This document shows positions 30,901 to 38,818 of a DNA stretch of 64,000 bases, in pieces (positions within the stretch are counted from its first letter, which is position 1; each line of letters begins with the position of its first letter). Origin of the DNA: Fodinicola acaciae (GTDB lineage Bacteria; Actinomycetota; Actinomycetes; Mycobacteriales; HKI-0501); contig NZ_WOTN01000004.1 of the NCBI RefSeq assembly GCF_010993745.1, forward strand, positions 1,116,001 to 1,180,000. Direction: 5' to 3'. The translations under genes and the position numbers were made by a program. The notes beneath the pieces were generated by a model. That model was not told the origin of the DNA. It saw only the letters and a list, made by a program, of their open reading frames with translations, and ran no database searches.

Positions 30901-31366
30901 ACCGGTCGTTGGACAGGCCGTCCGGATAGTCGCCGGGTCCGGTGCGGATCGGATTGGCGATCGGATAGCGGCCGGCGAAGGCCGAATTGTGGTTGAGGTG
31001 GGAGAACTCGACGAACCGATAGCTCAGGTTGGCGGCCGCCAGTGCGTGGGTTCCGCTGGTGAGCGGACCGAAGCTGACGCCGCGTATGGTGAAGTCGCGG
31101 TCCTTGCGGATCGCCACCTGAGCGGCCTCGTATTCGTTGCGTGCCAAGGTGATGCTGACCGACCGGCTGACGTCCGGCGCGGCGAGGTCGTCCTTGAACA
31201 GGTTGACCGACGAGTTTTCCGTCCAGACGCTGGTGATCGGACCGTCGGCGGGCGGTTTTGCCGCCTTTTCGGCCGATGCCGGCACGCTGCCGGCGACCGA
31301 CAGAGCCACCGCGCAGGCGGCGACGAGGCTCAACGCGGGGACCAGAACGCGCCTGGACCGGAACAT
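27935..31366 (-). CDS. Secreted GH123-like glycosidase (DUF4091) with three or more discoidin-like repeats
   Basis: A 1143-residue paralogue of the 13637-16219 product. ATG 31366 gives a clean signal peptide (FRSRRVL, then a hydrophobic run ending PASA); an in-frame ATG at 31375 is possible. The barrel carries HVNDELPPD with the Asp-Glu catalytic pair and ends GYLHWALNNWQYT. A short beta module is followed by three similar carbohydrate-binding-like modules, each opening with a LA-G-x-x-Y-x-K-S motif and containing STDGVIAG or STDGFIAG. These begin near residues 720, 860 and 1000. Multiple modules suggest anchoring to an insoluble glycan. Confidence 0.86.
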   Translation of the reverse strand: MFRSRRVLVPALSLVAACAVALSVAGSVPASAEKAAKPPADGPITSVWTENSSVNLFKDDLAAPDVSRSVSITLARNEYEAAQVAIRKDRDFTIRGVSFGPLTSGTHALAAANLSYRFVEFSHLNHNSAFAGRYPIANPIRTGPGDYPDGLSNDRSVRVPANTTQPIWIRAYAPKDAAPGVYTGTATIVTDTGQSAVPISIDIRNVTIPDNRDSGFTRAMWMTTFGPLSWDEGAGDTIKLYYGLDRYSPKWWQLMGNLAAMMKAYRNNDLPVPLVTALIDGGSYLDANGTYHFNWQRFDQLVQFFMERGAVKQLEGFWWSFGAKDGIMQTEIIAPPQNGKTGRAYVPTGGAEEKRWTSQFLPALRDHIQAKGWEKIYWMHVNDELPPDQVDRYVATAKAIRAVWPQVRISDANNVQSSQAGIAAVQSFHIPSIILTNENPAFYDQQIKNGKDVWIYTANIPTGTYLNRFIDQPAYDQRETMWYAYQHGITGYLHWALNNWQYTLDQQDVKGDGYIVLPDKENNTFKSTIRFESYRDGAEDYELLKLLEKTKPALAKGLAASVVSNATRYSRDTGFITRIHNALVAAAAGDSIFPTVLGTAGAGQLPVQVDLKKQAQVDGLRINVSSAKSFSVELSYDGEKWSPAYTTSSAESGDTFVGVNGKARYARIVGDGAVSSVQVGGSYLAQENLAGGRPYEKSDPNLQHPDTGNALSTDGVIAGDYPDRKSWGYDLSSGQSKTVDVTVDLAANKTVGRISVHRYEDWDARYSPDIVAVSTSDDGKTFVQKGFAKKTNAHDGLWYDYRFPAVSARFVRVTFTKTCGSLADALFIDEIEAYAPPPGQDVNFAAGATYRKSAEPDDPTFPDTGNHESTDGVIAGNFFDGNGYAYYMTPGKSRTVSITLELKGPRTLNRATVAKYNDDVHNYAPDNVKVYTSVDGASFQYKGQTAWGSGGWFDLPFDDTFALYVRLDLTKKDGYFADYLFVDEIGLFGDPNSATTNLALGKTYTKSGGGDPNYPDSTPGDSTDGFIAGHYSDHKSYAWVMQPGDTLTVDITVDLGAVKDVQLVRFWRYNDGEHGYAPDSVKVSTSVDGSSFVDRATVTAPAERWFVAGVGGVGARYVRFTATKKYGYFAEYIFADEVEVYGK

Positions 31367-31400
31367 GGTCACCATCCCTGGAGGCGGCGGAAGCGTTCTC

Positions 31401-31429
31401 GTTATAGGCAATCGGTCACCGGCTGCCAA
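31401..31429 (-). promoter_or_regulatory. Predicted promoter of the GH123-like gene
   Basis: On the minus strand TTGGCA (31429-31424), a 17-base spacer and TATAAC (31406-31401) lie 35 bases upstream of the start. Both hexamers are close to the housekeeping consensus. Confidence 0.6.
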
Positions 31430-31471
31430 CGCACAGATCGCCTACTGTCTGCTTACGGACACAAATCCGGT

Positions 31472-31519
31472 TAGACCAATCACCTGCATGGCGAGTCCGC
31501 AATGCGGCCGATTGGTCTA
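31472..31519. promoter_or_regulatory. Inverted repeat upstream of the ArsR-type gene
   Basis: TAGACCAATC (31472-31481) and its exact complement GATTGGTCTA (31510-31519) flank 28 bases. The second arm ends 11 bases before the ArsR-type start codon, a good position for autoregulation. Confidence 0.55.
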
Positions 31520-31530
31520 CGCTGAGAGAC

Positions 31531-32094
31531 ATGCCGAAGGACCCGCTGGCGCCAGATCCGGACCGTGACATCACGCTCGACACCGCCACCTTGCGCGTGC
31601 TCGCACATCCGATGCGACTCAACCTGCTCAACCGTCTGCGCCAGTACGGTCCGGCCACCGCGACGCAGCTCGCCGACGTCTTCTCGCTGGACACCGGAGC
31701 CGCCAGCTATCACCTGCGCCGGCTCGCCGCCGGCGGCCTGATCGAGGAGGACGAGAGCCGCGGCAGCGGCCGCGATCGTTGGTGGCGAGCCAAACATCGC
31801 TCCTCGTTCCACGATCCGGCCGGCTCGCCGGACCAGCCGGAAAGCCGCGCGTACGCGCAGGCCGGCGTGCTCGCCTATTCCGACGAGCTGCGCCGGGTGG
31901 CCGGGGTGATCCCGCTGCTGCCCAACGATTGGTACGGTGCCTCGATCTTCAGCGACTACACGCTCCGGCTTACCCCGGATCGGCTCAACGCCTTGAAAAC
32001 AGAGCTGGTCGAGACGATCTCGCGTTACCGGGACGAGGACGACGGCGATCCGGTTTCGCTGCAACTGCAGGCCTTTCCGCTACTGGACCGTTAG
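31531..32094 (+). CDS. ArsR-type winged-helix regulator
   Basis: A 187-residue protein with an N-terminal winged helix (LRVLAHPMRLNLLNRLR, then ATQLADVFSLDTGAASYHLRRL). The C-terminal 90 residues include a Trp-rich wing (GRDRWWRAKH) and a helical effector region. There is no cysteine metal motif, so it is not a classic metal sensor. Three bases separate it from the MFS gene, and an inverted repeat lies directly upstream. It probably controls that exporter. Confidence 0.85.
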   Translation: MPKDPLAPDPDRDITLDTATLRVLAHPMRLNLLNRLRQYGPATATQLADVFSLDTGAASYHLRRLAAGGLIEEDESRGSGRDRWWRAKHRSSFHDPAGSPDQPESRAYAQAGVLAYSDELRRVAGVIPLLPNDWYGASIFSDYTLRLTPDRLNALKTELVETISRYRDEDDGDPVSLQLQAFPLLDR

Positions 32095-32097
32095 CCG

Positions 32098-33279
32098 ATG
32101 TTGCAGCGTACGGCGGCGCATCGCGATGCCAACGTGCTGCGTTGGCTCGGCGCGTACGCGGCGTCCGTCACCGGCGACGTCATCTATTTCGTGACCCTGT
32201 CGGCGACCGCGGAGCGGCTGGCCGGCCCGGCGCAGGCCGGCCTGGTGATCGCCGCTGGTGCGTTGCCACGTGCCGTGCTGATGCTGGCCGGCGGCGTGCT
32301 GGCCGATCGCTGGGGACCGCGCCGGATGGTCATTTCCGGCGACGTCGTCCGTTGCCTGACCATCCTGCTCGTCGCCGGTCTCCTGCTGGCCGCCGGATCG
32401 CCGCTCTGGCTCCTCTACGTCCTGGCTGTCGTTTTCGGCGTCGCCGACGCGCTTTTCATGCCGGCGGTCGGCGCGTTGCCGCCGCGTCTCACCTCGTCCA
32501 GCCAACTCGGCCGGGTGCAGGGGATGCGCATGCTCGGCGTCCGGTTCGCCAACGCGGCCGGCCCGATGGCGGCCGGCGTGATGCTGGCTTTTTCCGGCAC
32601 GCCAGGCACTTTCGCCGTCGCCGGGCTGCTTTTCCTGGTCTCGCTGGCATTGCTGTTGTTCGTACGCGTCGGGGCCGCGGAGCCGGCGCCGGCGGCGAGC
32701 CTCTGGTCGGATTTCCGGGAAGGTTTACGCTATGTACGCGGCCGGTCCGGCCTGCTCGCGCTGGTGATCGTCATTGCCCTGAGCGAGCTGTGTTTCAGCG
32801 GTCCGATCGGCGTCGCTTTCGTGCTGTTGACCGGAGAACGTCACGACGGTCCGGTCGTGCTCGCGGCGATGTTGAGCGCGTTCAGCATCGGTGCGGCGCT
32901 GTCCAGCGTCGGTGTCGCGGTGCTCAACCGCGTGCCGAGCCCGCGACTGTCGATGACGGTTTCCTTGCTGTTGACCGCTTTCGCCGTCGCGTCGATCGGC
33001 GTGCTGCCGGCGACGGCAGGCATCGCCGTCTCCGGCGTGCTCGGCCTGACCAGCGCAGTCGCCGCGGTCGTCGGCTACACGTTGCTGCAACAAACCGCCG
33101 AGCCGCGCTTTCTCGGTCGGGTCACGGCGATGCTGACCCTGCTGACGCTTGGCCTGAGTCCGCTGATCTTTCCGCTCGCCGGCCTGGTCACCGCCGCCTG
33201 GGGTGCCGGCGTTTTCCTTGCCTGCTGTGGCATTGTCAGCCTGGCGGCCGCCGCCGTGGCAGTCGCGAAAGTGCCTTGA
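32098..33279 (+). CDS. MFS transporter, enterobactin-exporter-like
   Basis: A 393-residue protein with about 12 predicted membrane helices. The loop 2-3 signature reads LADRWGPRRMV. A second related loop, GRVQGMRMLG, precedes helix 5. It belongs to the MFS_3 type that exports siderophores or antibiotics. It is the second gene of an ArsR-type operon. The substrate is unknown. Confidence 0.87.
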   Translation: MLQRTAAHRDANVLRWLGAYAASVTGDVIYFVTLSATAERLAGPAQAGLVIAAGALPRAVLMLAGGVLADRWGPRRMVISGDVVRCLTILLVAGLLLAAGSPLWLLYVLAVVFGVADALFMPAVGALPPRLTSSSQLGRVQGMRMLGVRFANAAGPMAAGVMLAFSGTPGTFAVAGLLFLVSLALLLFVRVGAAEPAPAASLWSDFREGLRYVRGRSGLLALVIVIALSELCFSGPIGVAFVLLTGERHDGPVVLAAMLSAFSIGAALSSVGVAVLNRVPSPRLSMTVSLLLTAFAVASIGVLPATAGIAVSGVLGLTSAVAAVVGYTLLQQTAEPRFLGRVTAMLTLLTLGLSPLIFPLAGLVTAAWGAGVFLACCGIVSLAAAAVAVAKVP

Positions 33280-33326
33280 CGCACGGCGGCGCGAAGCAGC
33301 CGCACTGGTCATACGGCTGAGTGCGA

Positions 33327-34766
33327 TTACCTGACCTTGCCGACAACGGCGATGGCTTCTTCGATGTCGGAAGGCGTACGCGCCGCGTATCCGAGCACCA
33401 GTCCTGGCGCGCCAGGCCGTTGCCGATGCCAGGACAACGGATGCACCTTCACGCCGCGACGAGCCGCCGCGGCGGCCAACTCGGTGTCGTCACCGCCGGA
33501 AAACGTGACCATCACATGCAAACCGGCCGCGGCCCCATGGATGTCGGCGTCGGGCAGGTGTTGACGGATCGCGCGCACCATCGCGTCGCGACGACCGCGA
33601 TGGCGCCGGCGCAGCAGCCGCAGATGGCGTTCGAGTTCGCCGTTTTCCATCAGCGCGGCCAGGACGAGCTGCGCGATCACCGGGTTGCCGAGATCCGCAA
33701 CGCGTTTGGCGGCAACGAAATCGTCGAACAGCGCGGGCGGCGGCAGGACCCAGCCGATGCGCAGGGCCGGCGCGATCAGCTTGGACATGCTGCCGGCGTA
33801 AATGACGCGCTCGGCCATCATGTCACGCAACGCCGGCACCGGCGGCCGGTCATAGCGGTGTTCGGCGTCGTAATCGTCCTCGATGACCAGTCCGTCCCAC
33901 CGCATCAGCTCCCGGCGGCGCCGGCCGTCCAGCACGACGCCAGTCGGAAACTGGTGCGCCGGCGTGACCATCACCGCCGGCGAGCGCAGGTCGGTGACGG
34001 TCAGGCCGTACGCGTCGACCGCGACCGGCGGCGTGTCGATCCCCCAGTGCCGCAGGTGCAGCCGTGCGCCGAGCGAGCACGGATCCTCGACCGCGACCTC
34101 GGAAATGCCGTTATGCCGCAAAACCTGACCGATCAGCGCGAGCGCCTGCGTGACGCCGGCGACGATCACGACGTCGGCCGGATCGACGCGTATGCCGCGA
34201 TTCCGTGCCAGCCAATGAGAAACCGCGAGCCGCAGCGCCGGATCGCCGTGCGGATCGCCATAGCCGAAGTCGGCGGCCGACAGGCTGGCGAGGACGGCAC
34301 GCTCGGCGCGCGACCAGGCCGCGCGGGGAAACGCGGCCAGGTCAGGCAGGCCTGGGGAGAGGTCGATCCGCGCCGGAGTCGCACGTATCGCGTCGAAAAT
34401 GTCGAGTCCCGGCGGTTTTCCAAATATGTCGCCGGAAGTCGTCTCCGGCGCGCGCGCCGGCGGTGCGGCCACCGGTGCGGCGACGACGACCGTGCCGGCG
34501 CGGCCGCGGCCGGCCGCGTGGCCGTCCTCGATGAGCCGCTGGTAGGCCTCGGTCACCACGCCGCGGGAGACGCGCAGGTCGGCGGCGAGCGTACGGGTCG
34601 CCGGCAGCCGGCTGCCGACCGCGAGCCGGCCGTCGGACACCGCGCGCCGCAGCTGCTCGGCCAGCCAGTCGGCCATCCGGCCAGCCGGCGCCTGCGCGAT
34701 GTCGAGCTGCAGGAAGTCCGCCGCTCTTATGGACCGGTCATCGTGGGCCTGTTTGGACCTAGCCAT
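33327..34766 (-). CDS. MocR-type GntR/aminotransferase-fold regulator
   Basis: A 479-residue fusion. An N-terminal GntR winged helix (residues about 20-90; LPATRTLAADLRVSRGVV) is joined by an Ala/Pro linker to a fold-type I aminotransferase domain. The PLP lysine lies in YAGSMSKLIAPALRIGW. MARSKQ at 34766 is the likely start. Such regulators sense PLP, vitamin B6 or amines. It is divergent from a methyltransferase gene across only 28 bases, with operator-like TGGACC half sites between them. Confidence 0.92.
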   Translation of the reverse strand: MARSKQAHDDRSIRAADFLQLDIAQAPAGRMADWLAEQLRRAVSDGRLAVGSRLPATRTLAADLRVSRGVVTEAYQRLIEDGHAAGRGRAGTVVVAAPVAAPPARAPETTSGDIFGKPPGLDIFDAIRATPARIDLSPGLPDLAAFPRAAWSRAERAVLASLSAADFGYGDPHGDPALRLAVSHWLARNRGIRVDPADVVIVAGVTQALALIGQVLRHNGISEVAVEDPCSLGARLHLRHWGIDTPPVAVDAYGLTVTDLRSPAVMVTPAHQFPTGVVLDGRRRRELMRWDGLVIEDDYDAEHRYDRPPVPALRDMMAERVIYAGSMSKLIAPALRIGWVLPPPALFDDFVAAKRVADLGNPVIAQLVLAALMENGELERHLRLLRRRHRGRRDAMVRAIRQHLPDADIHGAAAGLHVMVTFSGGDDTELAAAAARRGVKVHPLSWHRQRPGAPGLVLGYAARTPSDIEEAIAVVGKVR

Positions 34767-34773
34767 TGGTCCA
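34754..34773. promoter_or_regulatory. Predicted MocR operator
   Basis: TGGACC-N8-GGTCCA spans the MocR start and the 28-base divergent gap. A further TATGGACC copy lies at 34729-34736 inside the MocR gene. MocR proteins usually bind repeated half sites, so these copies are candidates. Confidence 0.5.
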
Positions 34774-34794
34774 TAGTGCCAGCACGGTGGAGCC

Positions 34795-35565
34795 ATGTAT
34801 GTGCACGGCTATTCGACGTACGAGGCGCGCCGCCTCTCCGACCAGGCGGACACGCTCGCCGACCTGCTGCACGCCGGCACGCGGTTTCCGGCCGGCAGCC
34901 GCGTGCTGGAGGTCGGTTGCGGAGTCGGCGCGCAGACCGTCCACCTGGTGGCCAACAGTCCGGGGACCGACCTGGTGGCGATCGACGTTTCCGCCGATTC
35001 GCTGGAAAAGGCCAGGTCTCGGGTGACCGGTGTGGAGTTCCGCCAGGTCGACCTGTTCGCGCTGGCAGCGGAGAGTTTCGACCATGTTTTCGTGTGTTTC
35101 GTGTTGGAACACCTGCTCGATCCGGTCGCGGCGCTCAAAGCGATACGCGGTGTGTTGCGGCCAGGTGGCACGATCACGGTGATCGAGGGCGACCACGACT
35201 CGGCGTTTTTCCATCCGGACAGCGGATACGCGCGTGCCGCGGTCGACTGCCTGGTGCGGTTGCAGGCGGCCGGTGGCGGCGACGGGTTGATCGGCCGGCG
35301 GCTGTGGCCGCTGCTGACCGACGCCGGGTTCGACGAGGTGCTGGTGCGGCCGCGTACGGTTTACGTCGACCCGAGCCGGCCGGCGCTTGTCGACGGATTC
35401 ACCCGCAACACGTTCACCGCGATGATCGCGGCCGTACGCGATGACGCCATCGCCGCCGGCCTGTCGACTGCCGCCGACTTCGACCGCGGCATCGCCGACC
35501 TGCGCCGTACCGTCGAGGGCACCTTCCACTACACGTTTTTCAAGGGTGTCGCGGTAAATCCCTGA
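34795..35565 (+). CDS. Class I SAM-dependent methyltransferase
   Basis: A 256-residue Rossmann methyltransferase. Motif I is VLEVGCGVGAQT, followed by the acidic VAIDVS and LFALAAESFDHVFVCFVLEH; LRPGGTITVIEGDH is the post-II/III region. Closest in style to the UbiE/Coq5-like group. GGTGGAG precedes ATG 34795. Its target molecule is unknown. It is divergent from MocR and overlaps the convergent kinase gene by 26 bases. Confidence 0.88.
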   Translation: MYVHGYSTYEARRLSDQADTLADLLHAGTRFPAGSRVLEVGCGVGAQTVHLVANSPGTDLVAIDVSADSLEKARSRVTGVEFRQVDLFALAAESFDHVFVCFVLEHLLDPVAALKAIRGVLRPGGTITVIEGDHDSAFFHPDSGYARAAVDCLVRLQAAGGGDGLIGRRLWPLLTDAGFDEVLVRPRTVYVDPSRPALVDGFTRNTFTAMIAAVRDDAIAAGLSTAADFDRGIADLRRTVEGTFHYTFFKGVAVNP

Positions 35566-36142
35566 GGATGCGAGCGCAGATCTCGTCCGGCGTCTCGGCG
35601 CCGATCCGGATCACGTTTGGCGCGGTCCGGTCGATGTGTTCGTTGTAGCGGTGGCATTGTCCGGTGAAAGCCGCGATCACCTTCTCCGGATCCGCCGCAC
35701 CGCGCCAGAACTCGGTGTCGTCGCGAATACGCTTTTCGATGAGCTCGATGTCCACCCGCAGCCAGCAGGTGTACGTTTTCGCGGCGAATTCGGGGAGAAT
35801 GGCCCAGCCCTCGATGACGGCCGGGTCTCCCCAGTCCAGCCGCGGCGCCATGACGGCCTCGACGATCGGCCATAACGCGCGATGTGCGCGGATGAAATGC
35901 TGCCAGAGCTGGTCGGCCGGGGTCCGCAGGTAATAGTCGCGATGGTCGATGCCGGCCATCGGATGCAGATCGGGATCGCTGGCCGGGGTGGTCGCGGCTC
36001 GTGCGGCGGTGCTGAGATCGTCGGTGCCGATGTGGTCATAGCCGAGCCGCGCGGCCACCAACCGCGCGACCGTGCTCTTGCCGGAGCGCGGCGCGCCGCC
36101 GATCGCGATGACTCGCGGAAACTCTGCCGTCACCTTCACCAT
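35540..36142 (-). CDS. P-loop kinase/NTPase (2-phosphoglycerate- or zeta-kinase-like)
   Basis: A 200-residue protein from ATG 36142. It has Walker A IGGAPRSGKSTVAR at residues 11-24 and an acidic IGTDDLS. The Arg-rich lid-like EKRIRDDTEFWRG follows. It belongs to the broad AAA_18/AAA_33 nucleoside or small-molecule kinase group. The substrate is not predictable. It overlaps the methyltransferase gene convergently and is divergent from the ligase gene by 48 bases. Confidence 0.78.
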   Translation of the reverse strand: MVKVTAEFPRVIAIGGAPRSGKSTVARLVAARLGYDHIGTDDLSTAARAATTPASDPDLHPMAGIDHRDYYLRTPADQLWQHFIRAHRALWPIVEAVMAPRLDWGDPAVIEGWAILPEFAAKTYTCWLRVDIELIEKRIRDDTEFWRGAADPEKVIAAFTGQCHRYNEHIDRTAPNVIRIGAETPDEICARILRDLPRHP

Positions 36143-36190
36143 TGTCGGCCCGTCGCTGGCGCTTCGCGGCCGAACAGGCACAATCGGCTC

Positions 36191-37258
36191 ATGCAACTTC
36201 CCGTTATGCCGCCGGTCGCGCCGATGCTGGCCAAGGCCGTCAAGGACATTCCCGAAGGCGATCTGAGCTATGAGCCGAAATGGGACGGATTCCGGTCGAT
36301 CGTCTTCCGGGACGGCGACGAGATCGAGCTCGGCAGCCGCAACGAGAAACCGATGACGCGCTATTTCCCCGAGCTGGTCGAGGCGTTTGCGCGGAATCTG
36401 CCGGAAAAATGCGTCATCGATGGAGAGATCGTGTTGGTCGGCGCGACCGGCGACCGGCTCGACTTCGAGGCGCTGCAACAGCGCATCCATCCGGCCGCGA
36501 GCCGGGTCAAGCTGCTGTCCGAGACGACGCCGGCCCGGTTCGTCGCCTTCGACCTGCTGGCGCTCGGCGACACCGACTACACCGACCGGCCGTTCGCGGA
36601 GCGCCGCCAGGTGCTTGACGAGGCGCTGGCCGACGCGCAGGCGCCGGTGCACGTGACGCCGGCGACCACCGACCGGTCGGTCGCGCGGGTGTGGTTTTCG
36701 CAGTTCGAAGGCGCCGGCCTGGACGGCCTGATCGCCAAGCCGCTGGACGGGGCGTATCTGCCGGACAAGCGCACGATGTTCAAGGTCAAGCACGAGCGTA
36801 CGGCCGACTGCGTGGTCGCCGGCTATCGGCTGCACAAGAGCGGCCCCGACCGGATCGGCTCGCTGTTGCTCGGCCTCTACACCGACAGCGGCGAGCTGGC
36901 GAGCATCGGCGTGATCGGCTCGTTTCCGATGGCGCGCCGTGCCGAGCTGTTCCAGGAGCTGCAGCCGCTGGTGACGACCTTCGACGACCATCCGTGGGCG
37001 TGGGCCAAGCAGGAAGAGGGCAACCGTACGCCGCGTAACGCCGAAGGCAGCCGGTGGGCGGTCGGCAAGGACCTGTCGTTCGTGCCCCTGCGGCCCGAGC
37101 GCGTGGTGGAGATCCGCTACAGCCAGATGGAGGGCGTACGGCTGCGGCACACCGGCCAGTTCGTACGGTGGCGCGAGGACCGCGATCCGCGCTCGTGCAC
37201 GTACGAGCAGCTGGAGGTGCCGGTGAAGTTCGACCTCGAGGACGTGCTCACCTCCTGA
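36191..37258 (+). CDS. ligC: ATP-dependent DNA ligase, LigC-type
   Basis: A 355-residue stand-alone ligase. The adenylated lysine motif is YEPKWDGFRSI (Lys near residue 30). SRNEKPMTRYFPELV, VIDGEIVLVG, FVAFDLLALG, GLDGLIAKPLDG and MFKVKHERTADCVVAG complete motifs III, IIIa, IV and V. The C-terminal OB domain ends EVPVKFDLEDVLTS. Such LigC proteins lack the polymerase and nuclease domains of LigD and act in gap repair or backup end joining in actinobacteria. No Ku gene is visible nearby. Confidence 0.92.
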   Translation: MQLPVMPPVAPMLAKAVKDIPEGDLSYEPKWDGFRSIVFRDGDEIELGSRNEKPMTRYFPELVEAFARNLPEKCVIDGEIVLVGATGDRLDFEALQQRIHPAASRVKLLSETTPARFVAFDLLALGDTDYTDRPFAERRQVLDEALADAQAPVHVTPATTDRSVARVWFSQFEGAGLDGLIAKPLDGAYLPDKRTMFKVKHERTADCVVAGYRLHKSGPDRIGSLLLGLYTDSGELASIGVIGSFPMARRAELFQELQPLVTTFDDHPWAWAKQEEGNRTPRNAEGSRWAVGKDLSFVPLRPERVVEIRYSQMEGVRLRHTGQFVRWREDRDPRSCTYEQLEVPVKFDLEDVLTS

Positions 37259-37301
37259 AATTCTCTCGACGGCGGCGGCTGTGGCTTGTCAGAGTGCTCG
37301 C

Positions 37302-38189
37302 ATGGCAGAGCTTGGTCCGCACGATCTCCGGCTGATGCAGGGGCTGGCGCGGGAGGTGACCGCGCTGCGGCCGGAGCTGGTGACCGCCGACGCGAGTGTC
37401 GGCGAGTTGGCCTGGGTCTGGTCGAAGGGCGTCGACGCGCTCGGCGAGTCGTGGCGGCATCGGCTGTGGTTTGCCGGCGACCGGGTGGTCGCCTGGGGAT
37501 GGGTCAGCCTGTCCGGGTCGCAGCTGACCTGGCAGGTGCATCCGGACCGGCTGGAGCTGCTGCCCGAGATCCTCGACTGGTATGACGAGGTGGCCGGCGA
37601 GACCGAGCGGCGGGTGATCGTGCAGTCGGCGGACGAAAACGCGCTCGCGAGCGTCACCAAGCACGGCTATGCGTTCGATGCGGACGACGAGTCGTGGACG
37701 CAGGCAAACGTACGCGAGCTGACGGACCTGCCGGATCCGGTGCTGCCACCGGGATTCCGCTTCCGTACGGCCGACGAGGTCTCGGTCGCGGACGCGGTCG
37801 AGGCGCATCGCGGAGCCTGGGACCGGAGCCAGCTGACCGAGTCGGATTTCCAGCGCGTACGCCAAACCTGGCCATATCGCGGCGATCTGCACGTACTCGT
37901 CGAGGCGCTGGACGGCACGCTCGTGGCATCGGCGATCGCCTGGCTGGACGAGGAAAACCGGATCGCCGAGTTCGAGCCGGTCGGTACGCACCGCGACTTT
38001 CGCCGCCGGGGACTGGGGACCGCACTGCAGTTGTATGGCATGCGGCAGGCAAAAGCAGCCGGCGCGACGCGCATGATGGTCGCCTGCCTTGGCGCGGCAA
38101 CGCATCCAGCCGCGCGAAGCCTGTATCACGGCGTCGGTTTTCGCCCGTACACAAGGGACATGCTGCACGTCAAAGCCGCTCGGTCATGA
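37302..38189 (+). CDS. GNAT-family acetyltransferase
   Basis: A 295-residue protein with two GNAT-like halves. The C-terminal half is well conserved, with the acetyl-CoA loop FRRRGLGTALQLYG and the following GATRMMVAC. The N-terminal half is degenerate and may form the substrate pocket. ATG 37302 starts the recognisable part. Its stop overlaps the next methyltransferase start (ATGA), so they are co-expressed. The acceptor is unknown. Confidence 0.85.
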   Translation: MAELGPHDLRLMQGLAREVTALRPELVTADASVGELAWVWSKGVDALGESWRHRLWFAGDRVVAWGWVSLSGSQLTWQVHPDRLELLPEILDWYDEVAGETERRVIVQSADENALASVTKHGYAFDADDESWTQANVRELTDLPDPVLPPGFRFRTADEVSVADAVEAHRGAWDRSQLTESDFQRVRQTWPYRGDLHVLVEALDGTLVASAIAWLDEENRIAEFEPVGTHRDFRRRGLGTALQLYGMRQAKAAGATRMMVACLGAATHPAARSLYHGVGFRPYTRDMLHVKAARS

Positions 38190-38818
38190 CCGACGACGTG
38201 ATCGAGGTCTATCGGCGGCACGCGGCCGCGTGGATCGCCGCGCGCGGCACGAAGCTCGGAGAACGCGGCTGGATCGAGCGGTTCGCCGGCCTGCTCGCAC
38301 CTGGCGCGACGGTGCTCGACATCGGCTGTGGCTCAGGCCAACCCGTCGCGCGTTACCTGGCGGATCAAGGACATCCGGTCACCGGCGTGGATAGTTCACC
38401 GGAAATGATCAGTGTTTTCAGGAAAAATCTCCCGGATTCCGACGCCGTGGTCGCCGACATGCGCTCGCTGCGGCTCGGCCGCAGATTCGGCGGCGTCATC
38501 GCGTGGGACAGCTTTTTCCACCTGTCACCTGACCAACAGCGGCTGATGTTCCCGGTTTTCCGCGACCACGCCGAGCTAGCCGCGCCGCTGCTGTTCACCA
38601 GCGGCCCCGCCTTCGGAGAGCGGATCGGCACGCTGGAAGGCGATCCGCTCTATCACGCGAGCCTCGATCCGGACGATTACCGCCGGCTGCTCGGTCAGTG
38701 CGGGTTCGACGTCGTGGCTCATGTCGCGGTCGATCCGGACTGCGGTGGCCACACGGTGTGGCTCGCTAGGGTCTGTTTCGAAACAGGCCCTAGCCGAAAC
38801 GACGAGCCAGGTCCGTGA
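38186..38818 (+). CDS. SAM-dependent methyltransferase
   Basis: A 210-residue class I methyltransferase with motif I VLDIGCGSGQP, the acidic VTGVDSS and VVADMRSL. IAWDSFFHLSPDQQ is the typical motif IV region. It is coupled to the upstream GNAT gene by a 4-base overlap. Its final codons run through a 28-bp palindrome and overlap the convergent sirtuin gene by 29 bases. Confidence 0.87.
   Translation: MTDDVIEVYRRHAAAWIAARGTKLGERGWIERFAGLLAPGATVLDIGCGSGQPVARYLADQGHPVTGVDSSPEMISVFRKNLPDSDAVVADMRSLRLGRRFGGVIAWDSFFHLSPDQQRLMFPVFRDHAELAAPLLFTSGPAFGERIGTLEGDPLYHASLDPDDYRRLLGQCGFDVVAHVAVDPDCGGHTVWLARVCFETGPSRNDEPGP
38766..38793. terminator. 28-bp near-perfect palindrome across two gene ends
   Basis: CTAGGGTCTGTTTC is followed with no loop by GAAACAGGCCCTAG; only one position is not self-complementary. 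It contains the sirtuin stop codon (38790-38792) and the last methyltransferase codons. It could stop transcription from both sides. Confidence 0.55.

Noticed and set aside
27866-31474. A + strand frame of about 1200 codons opposite the second GH123-like gene
   Set aside because: Its translation is Arg-, Val- and His-rich with no fold motif, and the other strand encodes a full glycosidase with signal peptide and conserved modules. It is a high-GC antisense shadow.
35882-36190. N-terminal extension of the DNA ligase
   Set aside because: The extension is antisense to the P-loop kinase gene; ligase similarity begins at ATG 36191.
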